Origin: Epsilonproteobacteria bacterium tcs-49
Lineage (GTDB): Bacteria; Campylobacterota; Campylobacteria; Campylobacterales; Sulfurovaceae
DNA length: 64,000 nucleotides
Direction: 5' to 3'
NCBI GenBank assembly: GCA_002049495.1
Contig: LLYS01000001.1
Location: 248,001 to 312,000 of the forward strand
A program made the translations under genes and the position numbers. The stretch's first letter is position 1. Each line of letters starts with the position of its first letter. The notes beneath the pieces were generated by a model. The model saw only the letters and a list, made by a program, of their open reading frames with translations, was not told the origin of the DNA and searched no databases. Shown here piece after piece: positions 40,639 to 49,365 of this stretch.

Positions 40639-41025
40639 CTACGCGCCCAGCTTTAAAACCGCCAGATACCCCGCACCCGCAAAAAGGATCGTAGCGGTAA
40701 CATTAAGCAGCACATTGAGTGCCGCAAACCAAAAGCTGCCGCCTTGCATCAAAAAAAAGCTCTCCATGGCAAAGGTGGAGTAGGTCGTCATCGCGCCCAA
40801 AAAACCGGTGGTCAGAAAGGATTTCATCGTCGGGGAGAAAAAGCCGCTGACATAAAACAGGCCAAAAAGTATCCCCATAAGAAAACTTCCCGCCACGTTG
40901 ACCCCAAGTGTTCCCAGTGGCAGGGCGTGGGGAAAGGTTTTATTGATCCACCCCGTCATCGCCATGCGGGTGATAGCGCCTAAAAAGCCGCCGCTACCGA
41001 CTGCAATGATTGTACTCAAACTCAT
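40639..41025 (-). CDS. crcB: Fluoride ion channel CrcB
   Basis: 128 residues with four transmembrane helices; GGFLGAITRM, GTLGVNVAGSFLMG and GFLGAMTTYSTFAMES are the family signatures, including the Asn and Phe/Thr residues of the fluoride path. Exports fluoride as a dual-topology dimer. It overlaps the end of plsC by 32 bases, so no separate fluoride riboswitch leader can be present. Confidence 0.93.
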   Translation of the reverse strand: MSLSTIIAVGSGGFLGAITRMAMTGWINKTFPHALPLGTLGVNVAGSFLMGILFGLFYVSGFFSPTMKSFLTTGFLGAMTTYSTFAMESFFLMQGGSFWFAALNVLLNVTATILFAGAGYLAVLKLGA

Positions 41026-41668
41026 AATCGATCACCTCCTGCATATCGGTTTGCACCCTTTCATACCACTGTTTATCATCTTGTTCCACCGGAGGCAGAA
41101 AGATCACTTTCATCGTCGTGGGGGTATGGGTTTTGTGCTTTTCATTCAGCAGTGTTCTTGACCCCAGCACCACCACGGGTTGGACCTGCAAACCGTGCTT
41201 GGAAGCCATCAGCTTCGCCCCGCCTTTAAACTTCCCCAGCTTCTGCTGCTTGATGCGTGTCCCTTCGGGAAAGATCGCTACGACCCTTCCCTCATCGACC
41301 CTTGCTTTCACATCTTTTAGCAGCTTCACAAGCCCCGCTTTGTTTTCCCGCTCCACAAGAATCATTTTAAACGCTTTGAGCATATAGCCTAGAAACGGCA
41401 CTTTCAAAAGCTCCACCTTGGACATCCAGGATAGACTGCGGTCACTTACCGCTTCAAGTAAAAAGATATCGACGAAACTTTGGTGATTGAGCATCACCAT
41501 CTGGGTATCTTTGTGCAGTTCGCCCTTGACCTCGATGGGAGCGTTCAAAGCATCAAAGGCGTGTTTACAGTAGCGGGTGCGGTAATCCTTTTTCGTAAAA
41601 AAGCGCAACGTGGCGATCTTTACCGCCGCCGCGACAAAAACCAGATATGCTTTATAGTATCCTATCAT
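40994..41668 (-). CDS. plsC: 1-acyl-sn-glycerol-3-phosphate acyltransferase
   Basis: 224 residues. The HX4D catalytic motif is in LNHQSFVDIF and the substrate-binding motif in AIFPEGTRIK. An N-terminal hydrophobic segment would anchor it at the inner membrane. Makes phosphatidic acid for phospholipid synthesis. Overlaps both neighbours, so translation is probably coupled to crcB. Confidence 0.92.
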   Translation of the reverse strand: MIGYYKAYLVFVAAAVKIATLRFFTKKDYRTRYCKHAFDALNAPIEVKGELHKDTQMVMLNHQSFVDIFLLEAVSDRSLSWMSKVELLKVPFLGYMLKAFKMILVERENKAGLVKLLKDVKARVDEGRVVAIFPEGTRIKQQKLGKFKGGAKLMASKHGLQVQPVVVLGSRTLLNEKHKTHTPTTMKVIFLPPVEQDDKQWYERVQTDMQEVIDYEFEYNHCSR

Positions 41669-42720
41669 TGTGTTCTCTCCTTTTTCACCCAGCCGATGAT
41701 ACCGCTGTCAAACTCGACCTTGACGTACTCCTCATAGCGATCTAGCTCCTTGACGCTTATCAAAGAGGAGGTTTTCATAAACGCCGTAGCGTTTTTCGTG
41801 GGCAGGATATAAACCTTGGTATCGCTTTGCAGCGAAACGGTTTTGAGCGGTTGCAAAATCACGAACAGATAGATCCCCGCCGCCAACGCGATAACCAGAT
41901 AGGGCCACCTTCTTCTTAATGCGAACAGGATCACAAACAGCAGCAGTACCGTAATGGTCGTGATCAGTTTGAGTTGATAGAGTTTACTGTTTTGCGGATT
42001 GAGCTCAGACTGGGTACTCACGCTTTCACGGTGTACGTCTACGGGGATACTCTCTTTGATGTAGGTCGCGCGGTCAAGATCAAAGTAGGAGAAGGTAAAG
42101 CTGTCCAACTCCTGCGGCAATACCGCATAATACGCAACGCTTTGATCCGGTACCTCTCCGCTTATCTTTTCGATACCGCTTTTCGACGCGTAATCGATAT
42201 CAAAATCGGCCATATTCGCGTACTCGCCCTTGAGTTTGATGGCGATGATGTTGCGCTCCTTGTCAAACATGGAAGCTTGGTAACTCTCTACACTCATATC
42301 CCGTGCCAAGACGTGGGAAAAGTATTTGTCGGGATTGAGCTTGGTCGCGTTAAGCGCAACGCCTTCGAGCTTTTTCTTCTCCATCCCCGAGTAGCCCTCC
42401 TCGATCACCGTGATCACAATATCCGGAGTAACGGCCTTTGGGGCGAGTACCTGCATATAAAAGGTATAGTAGGTTTTGATCTCCCCCCGATCTATTAAGG
42501 GTTTGAGCGGATTGAGGACTTTGACTTTCCCCCGCTTTTTATCAAAATCGAAATAGATCTTTTGGTTTTGTTCCAGGGGGATCGTTTCAAGCCGGATTTG
42601 AAAAACTTGACCGACATAGAGTTTTTTGGGAAGCTCGGTGTATTTCACGTACACCGAAGCGTGGAGCGCTATTGTAAAAAGCCCTAGAAAAAGAGCTTTT
42701 ACAAAAAAAGAGTTTTTCAT
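41665..42720 (-). CDS. Exported membrane protein with C-terminal SH3-like domain
   Basis: 351 residues. Signal peptide (about 1-21), a periplasmic beta-rich domain (22-235, beginning VYVKYTELPKKLYVGQVFQIRLE), two transmembrane helices (about 243-262 and 268-287), and a C-terminal SH3-like domain (about 290-350, ISVKELDRYEEYVKVEFDSGIIGWVKKE). The N-terminal part recalls the Ig-like BatD/oxygen-tolerance proteins, but I cannot confirm this. Overlaps plsC by 4 bases. Function unknown. Confidence 0.6.
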   Translation of the reverse strand: MKNSFFVKALFLGLFTIALHASVYVKYTELPKKLYVGQVFQIRLETIPLEQNQKIYFDFDKKRGKVKVLNPLKPLIDRGEIKTYYTFYMQVLAPKAVTPDIVITVIEEGYSGMEKKKLEGVALNATKLNPDKYFSHVLARDMSVESYQASMFDKERNIIAIKLKGEYANMADFDIDYASKSGIEKISGEVPDQSVAYYAVLPQELDSFTFSYFDLDRATYIKESIPVDVHRESVSTQSELNPQNSKLYQLKLITTITVLLLFVILFALRRRWPYLVIALAAGIYLFVILQPLKTVSLQSDTKVYILPTKNATAFMKTSSLISVKELDRYEEYVKVEFDSGIIGWVKKERTQ

Positions 42721-42724
42721 GGGC

Positions 42725-43399
42725 CTAGGCTAAGAAGCCCTCGAGCATCTTTATGCCGTCGGCTGAACCGAGCACCTCTTCCATCGCGCGCTCGGGGTGG
42801 GGCATAAGACCGAAAACGTTTCTGTTTTTATTGCAAATTCCCGCAATAGCTTCCACGGAACCGTTGGGATTGAGCGTATTGCCGTTTTCATCGCAATAGG
42901 TCAGCAGGATCTGGTCATTTTCACGCAGCTCTTTCAACCCCTGCTCGTCGATGTAGTAATTGCCGTCGGCGTGGGCGACGGGGATATTGAGTACCTCCCC
43001 CTTTTCACACTTTTGCAAAAAGGTGTTATCGCTATTTTCTACTTTGAGTCTGTGGTGTTTGGAGATAAAGTGCAGGTTTTCGTTGCGTTTGAGCGCACCC
43101 GGAAGCAGGTGACTCTCGGTCAGAATTTGGAAACCGTTGCAGATACCGAGCACTTTGCCGCCTCTGTCGGCGAATTCGCCCACCTCTTTCATGATCGGTG
43201 AAAAACGCGCGATGGAGCCGCTTCGCAGGTAATCTCCGTAGCTGAATCCTCCGGGTACCACTACAAGGTCGGGACTTTGCAGATCGTGTTCTTTGTGCCA
43301 CACGATCTGCGTGTCGCAGCCAAGCTTTTGAAAAGCGTACTCGGTATCAAACTCGCAGTTGGTACCGGGAAAGCGTAGGATCGTTACTTTCATGCTCAT
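42725..43399 (-). CDS. purQ: Phosphoribosylformylglycinamidine synthase, glutaminase subunit
   Basis: 224 residues. Class I glutamine amidotransferase with the nucleophile in VLGICNGFQIL and the His/Glu of the triad in GLMPHPERAMEE; the start VTILRFPGTNCEFDT is typical. Supplies ammonia for formylglycinamidine ribonucleotide synthesis. The ATG overlaps the stop of purS (ATGA). Confidence 0.96.
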   Translation of the reverse strand: MSMKVTILRFPGTNCEFDTEYAFQKLGCDTQIVWHKEHDLQSPDLVVVPGGFSYGDYLRSGSIARFSPIMKEVGEFADRGGKVLGICNGFQILTESHLLPGALKRNENLHFISKHHRLKVENSDNTFLQKCEKGEVLNIPVAHADGNYYIDEQGLKELRENDQILLTYCDENGNTLNPNGSVEAIAGICNKNRNVFGLMPHPERAMEEVLGSADGIKMLEGFLA

Positions 43400-43635
43400 T
43401 GCTCAAACTTTATAGCATAATCTTCGATAACGGTGTTTGCCAGCAGGGTTTCACACATCTGTTTTACCTGCTCCTCATCGACGCCATCCTCAACGTCCAA
43501 AACGATCTGTTTCCCCATGCGCACGTCGTTGACGCCTTGAAAATCCATCGCTTCGAGTGCGTGGTGGGTTGCTTTGCCCTGGGGGTCGAGTACGCCGTTT
43601 TTCAAATAGATATTTACGATTGCTTTTTTTGCCAT
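43396..43635 (-). CDS. purS: Phosphoribosylformylglycinamidine synthase subunit PurS
   Basis: 79 residues from ATG 43635, matching the usual PurS size (MAKKAIVNIYLKNGVLDPQG start). It bridges PurQ and PurL. The open frame extends upstream to 43764 as a Lys/Arg-rich stretch, but that is the repeat-bearing spacer and is unlikely to be coding. purL is not in the window. Confidence 0.94.
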   Translation of the reverse strand: MAKKAIVNIYLKNGVLDPQGKATHHALEAMDFQGVNDVRMGKQIVLDVEDGVDEEQVKQMCETLLANTVIEDYAIKFEQ

Positions 43636-43666
43636 TGATTTTATCCTGTTGCTTATCTTTTTATTT

Positions 43667-43797
43667 CTCTCACTCAAGCTTCGGCCTCGCCTCAGCTTCG
43701 CTCCGAAACGGCGTAGCCGCTTCTTCGCTTCATCTTTCTTTTCTTTCTCCTTTTTGCCGGGCAAAGCCCGTCAAAAATTCCTCTCACTCAAGCTTCG
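43667..43797. repeat. Spacer with paired AAGCTTGAGTGA repeats and hairpin
   Basis: CTCTCACTCAAGCTTCG occurs at 43667-43683 and again at 43781-43797, bracketing a 97-base segment in the purC-purS gap. A hairpin CGGGC-AAA-GCCCG with flanking T and A runs lies at about 43751-43777. A related copy lies at about 49307-49321 between sdhA and sdhB. Confidence 0.5.
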
Positions 43798-44508
43798 TTA
43801 TCCCCGAAGTCTTTTAAGTACCTCTTCATAGGCTACTTTGACGCTGCCAAGTCCCTGTCTGAAGCGGTCTTTATCCATCTTTTCGTTACTTTTCGCGTCC
43901 CAGAAGCGGCAGCTATCAGGTGTAATCTCATCGGCCAGGATGATGTTGCCGTCCACATCTTTACCGAATTCGAGTTTAAAGTCGATCAGACGCAAGCCTT
44001 TGTCCAAGAAGTAGGGTTTCAAGATCGTGTTGATTTCACGCCCCAGTCTGCGCAACTCTTCAAGTTCGCCCTCGTTATCGACGCAATCGAGCAAGATAGC
44101 GTGCTCGTCGTTGATGATAGGATCGTCAAGGTCATCATCTTTATAGCAAAACTCTACCAGTGAAAAGGGAAGAACTTTTCCGTCTTCAATCCCAAGCCGT
44201 CTTGTCAAAGATCCGGTCGCCACGTTTCTTACGATCACTTCGATAGGAATAATTTCAACTTTTTTCACCAAAAGGTTGTTGCTGTCTATGGTGTCGACAT
44301 AGTGGGTTTTGATCCCCTTTTGTTCCAGCATTTTAAACAGCTCTGTCGTGATTTGGCAGTTGAGTGCGCCTTTGCCCTCTTCACTTCCCTTCTTGGCATT
44401 GTTAAATGCTGTCAAATCATCTTTGAACTCGGCGATATACTTATCCTCGTCTTCGGTTTTAAAGATCTTTTTCGCCTTCCCTTCATACAGCATCTGCTTT
44501 TTTTCCAT
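43798..44508 (-). CDS. purC: Phosphoribosylaminoimidazole-succinocarboxamide synthase
   Basis: 236 residues. [10 protein letters not shown] near the start, [15 protein letters not shown], and the C-terminal LIDFKLEFG and [12 protein letters not shown] are SAICAR synthase signatures. Joins aspartate to CAIR in purine synthesis. Heads a purC-purS-purQ set. Confidence 0.97.
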   Translation of the reverse strand: MEKKQMLYEGKAKKIFKTEDEDKYIAEFKDDLTAFNNAKKGSEEGKGALNCQITTELFKMLEQKGIKTHYVDTIDSNNLLVKKVEIIPIEVIVRNVATGSLTRRLGIEDGKVLPFSLVEFCYKDDDLDDPIINDEHAILLDCVDNEGELEELRRLGREINTILKPYFLDKGLRLIDFKLEFGKDVDGNIILADEITPDSCRFWDAKSNEKMDKDRFRQGLGSVKVAYEEVLKRLRG

Positions 44509-44512
44509 ACGG

Positions 44513-45826
44513 TTATCTCCCCTTTGTAATGATTAATGATTTCAAGATGTCCACGGCCGCTTTAAGCTGTGCATCTTCGTATAATTCATTTTTCGTAATT
44601 ATACCTTTTTTATTTTTGATATTGTCTTTATCTTTTTTTCCGTCCACTTTTTCCAACTCGTTTTTCAAATGCAGTTTCAAATCCCGCTCTTTGATAGCAA
44701 ACTCATTCTCCTGAGCCATCGCCACCTCACCGGCGCTTACTTCGATATCGGGATCGATCCCCACGGCCTGGATGGTTCTGCCGCTTGGCAGATAGTAGCG
44801 CGCCACGGTCAGACGGATCGCTTCACGGCCATCGTTAAGTTCCAGAATCTGCTGTACGCTTCCCTTGCCGAAGGTTTTTTCGCCCACGACGATCGCCCGC
44901 TTGTGATCCTGCAGGGCACCGCTGACGATTTCGCTGGCACTGGCGCTTCCGGAGTTGACCAACACCACAAGGGGCACGTCGGTATAGGTACCTTCCGATT
45001 CGGCGTCGTATTCGATATTTTCCGAATCGATCTTACCCTTTTGGCTGACGATCACGCCGCTGTCGACAAACAGGTCGGTCAAACCGATCGCCTGGTAGAG
45101 ATCACCGCCGGGGTTGTTCCGCAGATCCAGGATGATCCCTTTCAACGGTGTTTGCTCCTGCAGAATCTGCGCCACGGAATCGGTCACTTTTTTATCGAAG
45201 GATTTGACCTTGATATACTGGTATCCCCCCTCGATCTGTTTGGCTTCGACCGATTTGACGTTGATGATATCGCGGGTAATGGAGACCTTAAAGGGGTTGG
45301 GTTCGGTGTCGCGCACCACCGTCAACTCCACATCCGTTCCGGGTTTTCCGCGCATGAGATTCACCGCTTCGTTCAAACTCATATCGATCGTACTGCGGTT
45401 GTCGATCTTGAGGATAATATCCTGCGCTTTCATCCCCGCTTCGCTTGCTGGAGTATCGTCGATGGGAGAGATCACCGTCAACGCCCCGTCGCGAAGTCCT
45501 ACGACGATCCCCAGACCGCCGAACTCGCCCGTGATCTTGACTTTGAACTCCTTATACTCCTCCTTGTTCATAAACGAAGAGTGCGCATCGAGGTTTTTCA
45601 GCAACCCGTCGATCGCTTTGTTGATCACGTTTTCAAAATCGATATCGTCGACGTAGCGGTATTCGATCGTCGAGAGAACCTCTTCGAACTTTTTGATCGC
45701 TTCAAGTCTTGAAACGACCGATTCCTCATTCTCCGTTTTAGCCTGCAGTCCCGAAGAAAACAGCAAAAATAGAGATAAAAATGTCGTTAAAAAACCGGCA
45801 AAGATAAATTTTTTATTTTTTTCCAT
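44513..45826 (-). CDS. ctpA: C-terminal processing peptidase (S41, Prc/CtpA type)
   Basis: 437 residues. An N-terminal signal/anchor (about 8-30), a PDZ domain (about 95-180), and an S41 protease domain with the catalytic Ser in [15 protein letters not shown] and Lys in [11 protein letters not shown]. Acts in the periplasm on C-termini of exported or cell-wall proteins. A Lys/Asp-rich low-complexity stretch (near 395-410) precedes the C-terminal helix. It ends 4 bases before purC. Confidence 0.93.
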   Translation of the reverse strand: MEKNKKFIFAGFLTTFLSLFLLFSSGLQAKTENEESVVSRLEAIKKFEEVLSTIEYRYVDDIDFENVINKAIDGLLKNLDAHSSFMNKEEYKEFKVKITGEFGGLGIVVGLRDGALTVISPIDDTPASEAGMKAQDIILKIDNRSTIDMSLNEAVNLMRGKPGTDVELTVVRDTEPNPFKVSITRDIINVKSVEAKQIEGGYQYIKVKSFDKKVTDSVAQILQEQTPLKGIILDLRNNPGGDLYQAIGLTDLFVDSGVIVSQKGKIDSENIEYDAESEGTYTDVPLVVLVNSGSASASEIVSGALQDHKRAIVVGEKTFGKGSVQQILELNDGREAIRLTVARYYLPSGRTIQAVGIDPDIEVSAGEVAMAQENEFAIKERDLKLHLKNELEKVDGKKDKDNIKNKKGIITKNELYEDAQLKAAVDILKSLIITKGR

Positions 45827-45868
45827 CGTATAAACGCCCTTTTTGAGGTGAAATTGGCTATATTGTAG

Positions 45869-47095
45869 CTAAAGTAATGTTTTTATTAGTTTAAATACCC
45901 TTTCGCACGAACGAAGACTCGTATATTCCTTGACCGAGTGGGGGTAAAAGATATCGGGCCCGAGGGAAACGATCTGCATATTTGGAAACATTTTGCTAAA
46001 AACCGCACACTCCAAGCCCGCGTGAATGGCGGTAAACTCCGCCCCGCCGTACGCCTTTTGCACCTGCTTGGCAAACTCCGTCACCTTTGGTTCCCAGGGG
46101 TCGTACCAATCGCTAAAAACCGCATCAAAGCCTTCAAAGTGATCCCTCACGTACCGTTGCATCGCTTTTAACCCCTCTGCACTCATGCTGCGGATACTGC
46201 ACTCGATCTTTGCGTTTTCTATCAAAGCGAGGTTCACGCTGTCTTGGGGGATCCCCAACTGCTCGTGCATTCTGTGTACGCCGTTTTTAAAGTTTGCGAC
46301 CTTCTCTATGAGCGCTTTGCCGCCGCCGAGAACCTGCCCGGGCTTGCCGTGGACGGGCAGCACCTTGACCGCGTCGCTTGCGGGCAGCTTTTTTGCGGCT
46401 ACCACCGCTTTGCAAAAGCTGGGGATCGCGTTTCTTCGCTGTCCGCCTACGAACTTGACCAGTTCAAACTCTTTATCCTGCAGATACGCGGCGATCTCGG
46501 TGATGGCGTTGGGGATGGGTTTGTGGATATCGACCCCCGAGTGTCCCCCCTGACTTTGAGCGCTTATCTCGTAAAGGTTTTCAAAGGTTGCCGCTTTAGG
46601 GGTCTCTTCACGGGTAAGTCGGACGTCCACGCCGCCCGCGCAGCCCAGGTAGACTTTACCCTCCTCTTTGCTGTCGAGGTTAAGCATCTTTGGGGTTTTA
46701 AGCTCCAGCTGCAGATTGTGCGCCCCGATGAGCCCCACCTCCTCGTCGTTGGTAAAGAGGCAATCGACCTTTTTGCCCTCCTCCAAAAGCGCAAGCATCA
46801 TCGCACACCCCATGCCGTTGTCCGCGCCCAGCGAAGAGTTTCTGGCTCGCATTATATCCCCTTCGATCACGATCTCGATCTTTGGCGCGCTGCCCATGCA
46901 CACCATATCGTAATGCGATTGCAGCGTGATCTCTGCGTTTTCATTGCTCGCCAGGATATTACCGAACTGATCACTTTGGACGTCACAGCCGCATCTGATG
47001 GCAAAATCGATTATATAGGTTTGCAATTTGCCTGTCTCTTTTGAACAGTGGGGGATGGCGGCAAGCTCTTTGAAAATTTCCAAAACACGCTGCAT
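45869..47095 (-). CDS. pepD: Aminoacyl-histidine dipeptidase (M20 family)
   Basis: 408 residues from ATG 47095 (AAGGA ribosome site); the longer frame to 47272 is spurious. Metal ligands are visible in LQSHYDMVCMG (His), LGADNGMGCAM (Asp) and FTNDEEVGLIGA (Glu-Glu). A cytoplasmic di-zinc peptidase that splits dipeptides such as Xaa-His. It is shorter than the 480-residue E. coli PepD, with a compact lid domain. Confidence 0.87.
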   Translation of the reverse strand: MQRVLEIFKELAAIPHCSKETGKLQTYIIDFAIRCGCDVQSDQFGNILASNENAEITLQSHYDMVCMGSAPKIEIVIEGDIMRARNSSLGADNGMGCAMMLALLEEGKKVDCLFTNDEEVGLIGAHNLQLELKTPKMLNLDSKEEGKVYLGCAGGVDVRLTREETPKAATFENLYEISAQSQGGHSGVDIHKPIPNAITEIAAYLQDKEFELVKFVGGQRRNAIPSFCKAVVAAKKLPASDAVKVLPVHGKPGQVLGGGKALIEKVANFKNGVHRMHEQLGIPQDSVNLALIENAKIECSIRSMSAEGLKAMQRYVRDHFEGFDAVFSDWYDPWEPKVTEFAKQVQKAYGGAEFTAIHAGLECAVFSKMFPNMQIVSLGPDIFYPHSVKEYTSLRSCERVFKLIKTLL

Positions 47096-47127
47096 GGGGT
47101 TCCTTTTTCGCAGATTATAACAAATTA

Positions 47128-47136
47128 TGCTACAAT
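47128..47136 (+). promoter_or_regulatory. Extended -10 promoter giving a probable leaderless transcript
   Basis: TGC-TACAAT (47128-47136) ends 7 bases before the lipoprotein ATG at 47144. With normal -10 spacing, transcription would begin at or next to that ATG. No ribosome site is present. Confidence 0.5.
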
Positions 47137-47143
47137 GCAAGCT

Positions 47144-47380
47144 ATGAAAAAGATATATCTGATACTGATCCCCCTTCTTTTTACCGGCTGTCTGTATCCC
47201 AATAAAACGGGAGTTTCCAAATGGCACTACGATGCGTGTAAAGAGTATTACGACGTGGCGGGACAGTACCACTACGAGTGCGACAATCTTTTTGACTACA
47301 GTGATATGAAAAAACTCAATCCGTGGAGAGAGGAAACCCCTCCGCCCTATGAACCCTGCGAAGGGATTGAGTGCTACTAA
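47144..47380 (+). CDS. Small Cys-rich lipoprotein
   Basis: 78 residues. Lipoprotein signal MKKIYLILIPLLFTGC with lipobox LFTGC (Cys16). The mature part is short, aromatic and acidic with five further Cys (WHYDACKEYY, YHYECDNLF, YEPCEGIECY), so disulfides in the periplasm are likely. Start at 47144 chosen because the signal peptide begins there; the frame upstream to 47048 overlaps the divergent pepD. Not recognised. Confidence 0.7.
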   Translation: MKKIYLILIPLLFTGCLYPNKTGVSKWHYDACKEYYDVAGQYHYECDNLFDYSDMKKLNPWREETPPPYEPCEGIECY

Positions 47381-47399
47381 CGGGGAGAGCCCCCGCTAT

Positions 47400-48278
47400 C
47401 TATTTTGCTTTAAATTCCGTAACGTGGTGTTTTAAGCCCAACTGCTTTTGATCGATACCCAAAGCCAGGCCGATAAGCTGGGGCAGGTGCAGTACGGGCA
47501 GATGCGTTTCGCGCCCTACCTCTTTTGAAATGTTGTGCTGCTGCACGTCCATGCGGATTTGGCACAGGGGACAGGGGGTGACCATCATATCCGCATCGGC
47601 GTCTTTTGCCCCCAGCAAAGCGCTGCCGCTGAGGCGGTTTGCCGTTTTGGGTGCCTGCAGCTCCACGTGGAAACCGCAGCAACTGTTTTTATCCTCATAC
47701 TGGATGCTTTTGCCCTCCAGCGCTTCGATCAAACGATCCAGCGAAGTAGGGTTGTAGGGGTTTTCCCCCATATTCGCATCTTTGTGCAGGTGGCTCGGCC
47801 GGATGTTGTGGCAGCCGTAAAAGGGTGCTACGTTGTAATTGGACAGCGGCGTTTCCACCTTTTTAGCGATCGCATCAAGACCGTAATCCTCGATCAGCGC
47901 GTACTGGAAGTGGCGCACGGCGGAGGTGCCTTTATACTCTAAGCCCACTTCCGCCAGCTTCTCATTGACTCTGGCTTTAAGTTCCGGATCGTTGTCAAGT
48001 TTTTCCTTGGCTTCGGCGGTATTGAGTTGGCACGTATTGCAGATGGTGACCATATCCAGCCCGTGCTTCTCCGCGTAGCAGATGTTGCGCGCGTTCATCA
48101 CGATGGAGAGAAATTCATCAAAGTCCTGCAGGTGGCTCGCCCCGCAGCAGGTCGCCTCATCCAAAAGCACCAGCTCGATCCCCAACTTTTTGGCAACGGC
48201 AAGCGTCGAACTCATCAATTCAGGAGTGGATTCCCTCGCGGTACAACCGGTAAACAGTGCATATTTTAAGTTACTCAT
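47400..48278 (-). CDS. sdhE: Succinate dehydrogenase/fumarate reductase CCG-domain subunit E
   Basis: 292 residues with two cysteine-rich CCG domains like HdrB: FTGCTARE ... DEATCCGAS ... ICNTCQLN, and FYGCHNIRPS ... NSCCGFH ... TPCPLCQIRMD. These bind noncubane iron-sulfur clusters in heterodisulfide reductase and are the membrane-associated subunit of type E succinate:quinone reductases (SdhE; MfrE in Campylobacter and Wolinella). It replaces the usual heme b anchor subunits. Its ATG overlaps the sdhB stop (TAATG). Confidence 0.88.
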   Translation of the reverse strand: MSNLKYALFTGCTARESTPELMSSTLAVAKKLGIELVLLDEATCCGASHLQDFDEFLSIVMNARNICYAEKHGLDMVTICNTCQLNTAEAKEKLDNDPELKARVNEKLAEVGLEYKGTSAVRHFQYALIEDYGLDAIAKKVETPLSNYNVAPFYGCHNIRPSHLHKDANMGENPYNPTSLDRLIEALEGKSIQYEDKNSCCGFHVELQAPKTANRLSGSALLGAKDADADMMVTPCPLCQIRMDVQQHNISKEVGRETHLPVLHLPQLIGLALGIDQKQLGLKHHVTEFKAK

Positions 48279-49261
48279 TATTTACTCCCTTTATACTCTT
48301 CAACGGTGCTTGAAGATTTGATCAGTTTTTTCACCTCGTCGAGGTTTTTGGATTTTGGCATATTCCACGGCAGGACGATCTTGCCCTTTCTAAACATGGT
48401 GATCGCTTCGGGGATATGTTTCATCACGCCCAGGTTACCCTCACTGTAGCGTACCAACTCACCCTCGTCAAGCAGCCCGTGTTTCTCCATGGAGTGTTTG
48501 AAGCCCACCGCGTGCTTGCTCGCCACGTTTTTTGCCGCAACGTTTTCGGCAAAAAGCTGGTTGTGCAGTTTGGTAATCTTCTCAATAGGGTTGACCTCTT
48601 TAGGACAGGCTTCGGCACATTCGTTACACTTCACACAATCCCATACGCCGCTTCCCAGCTCATCGACGATCTCCAAGCGCTCGATCTTTGCCTCGTCACG
48701 CACGTCGGCGTTGAAGCGGTACGCTTTGGCAAACGCCGCCGGTCCCAGGTAATCCTCGTTGACGCCCAAGGCTGAACAGGCATATACGCAGCTGCCGCAC
48801 TGGATACAGTAATCCGCTTCAAGCAACTGCTCCGCTTCATCTTTGGAAACGATATTTTCCTTATCGGGATGCTCCTCCACGTCCGCGATCAGGTAGGGTT
48901 TGACCGCGTCGTACTTTTCCCAAAAGTTTTTCTTATCGATCACCATATCCTTGATCGCCCGGGATTTATCCTGGGGATCGATGGTCAGTTCGGTGCCAAA
49001 CTGCTCGACCAGTTCAAGCACGTTGACTTTGCATGAAAGTACGGGCTTGTCGTTGACTTTGATCGCACAGCTTCCGCAGATTCCGTGCCGGCAGCTTCGG
49101 CGGTAACTGAAGGTGCCGTCCTGTTCCCACTTGATCCTGTTTAAAATATCCAGTACCAAATCATCCTGACCCACCTCAAGTTCATAATTTTTGTAATAAG
49201 GCAGATAATCGGTTTCGGCATTGAATCGAAATACGTTAAATGTTATTGTTTGTGTTTTCAT
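48278..49261 (-). CDS. sdhB: Succinate dehydrogenase/fumarate reductase iron-sulfur subunit
   Basis: 327 residues from ATG 49261 (GGAG ribosome site). The 2Fe-2S motif is in RRSCRHGICGSCAIKVNDKPVLSC, one 4Fe-4S motif in YCIQCGSCVYACSALG. The third motif CVKCNECAEACPKEVNP has a full CxxCxxCxxxCP set, where classical SdhB has a 3Fe-4S site lacking one Cys. This extra Cys is a feature of type E enzymes. The C-terminus is about 80 residues longer than in classical SdhB. Confidence 0.93.
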   Translation of the reverse strand: MKTQTITFNVFRFNAETDYLPYYKNYELEVGQDDLVLDILNRIKWEQDGTFSYRRSCRHGICGSCAIKVNDKPVLSCKVNVLELVEQFGTELTIDPQDKSRAIKDMVIDKKNFWEKYDAVKPYLIADVEEHPDKENIVSKDEAEQLLEADYCIQCGSCVYACSALGVNEDYLGPAAFAKAYRFNADVRDEAKIERLEIVDELGSGVWDCVKCNECAEACPKEVNPIEKITKLHNQLFAENVAAKNVASKHAVGFKHSMEKHGLLDEGELVRYSEGNLGVMKHIPEAITMFRKGKIVLPWNMPKSKNLDEVKKLIKSSSTVEEYKGSK

Positions 49262-49334
49262 TATGTTAAATCTCCTTTTTTCCAAAGCAAAGCTTTCAAA
49301 AAAATCCTTCACTCAAGCTTTGGCTTTGCCAAGA

Positions 49335-49356
49335 GAAACATTCCTCGGAATGTTTC
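49335..49356. other. Perfect hairpin between sdhA and sdhB
   Basis: GAAACATTCC and GGAATGTTTC form a 10-bp perfect stem around TC. It lies 9 bases beyond the sdhA stop in a 104-base intergenic gap that also carries an AAGCTTGAGTGA repeat. It may be an mRNA-processing or partial termination site that sets the SdhA to SdhB ratio. Confidence 0.5.
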
Positions 49357-49365
49357 AGCCGATCC

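Noticed and set aside
40570-41025. Fluoride riboswitch before crcB
   Set aside because: The crcB start lies inside plsC, and no fluoride aptamer pattern was seen there.
43636-43764. Lys/Arg-rich 43-residue extension of PurS
   Set aside because: PurS is normally about 80 residues, the ATG at 43635 fits, and the extension is the repeat-bearing spacer.
47048-47143. Longer start for the small lipoprotein
   Set aside because: The extra 32 residues would precede the signal peptide and overlap the divergent pepD start.
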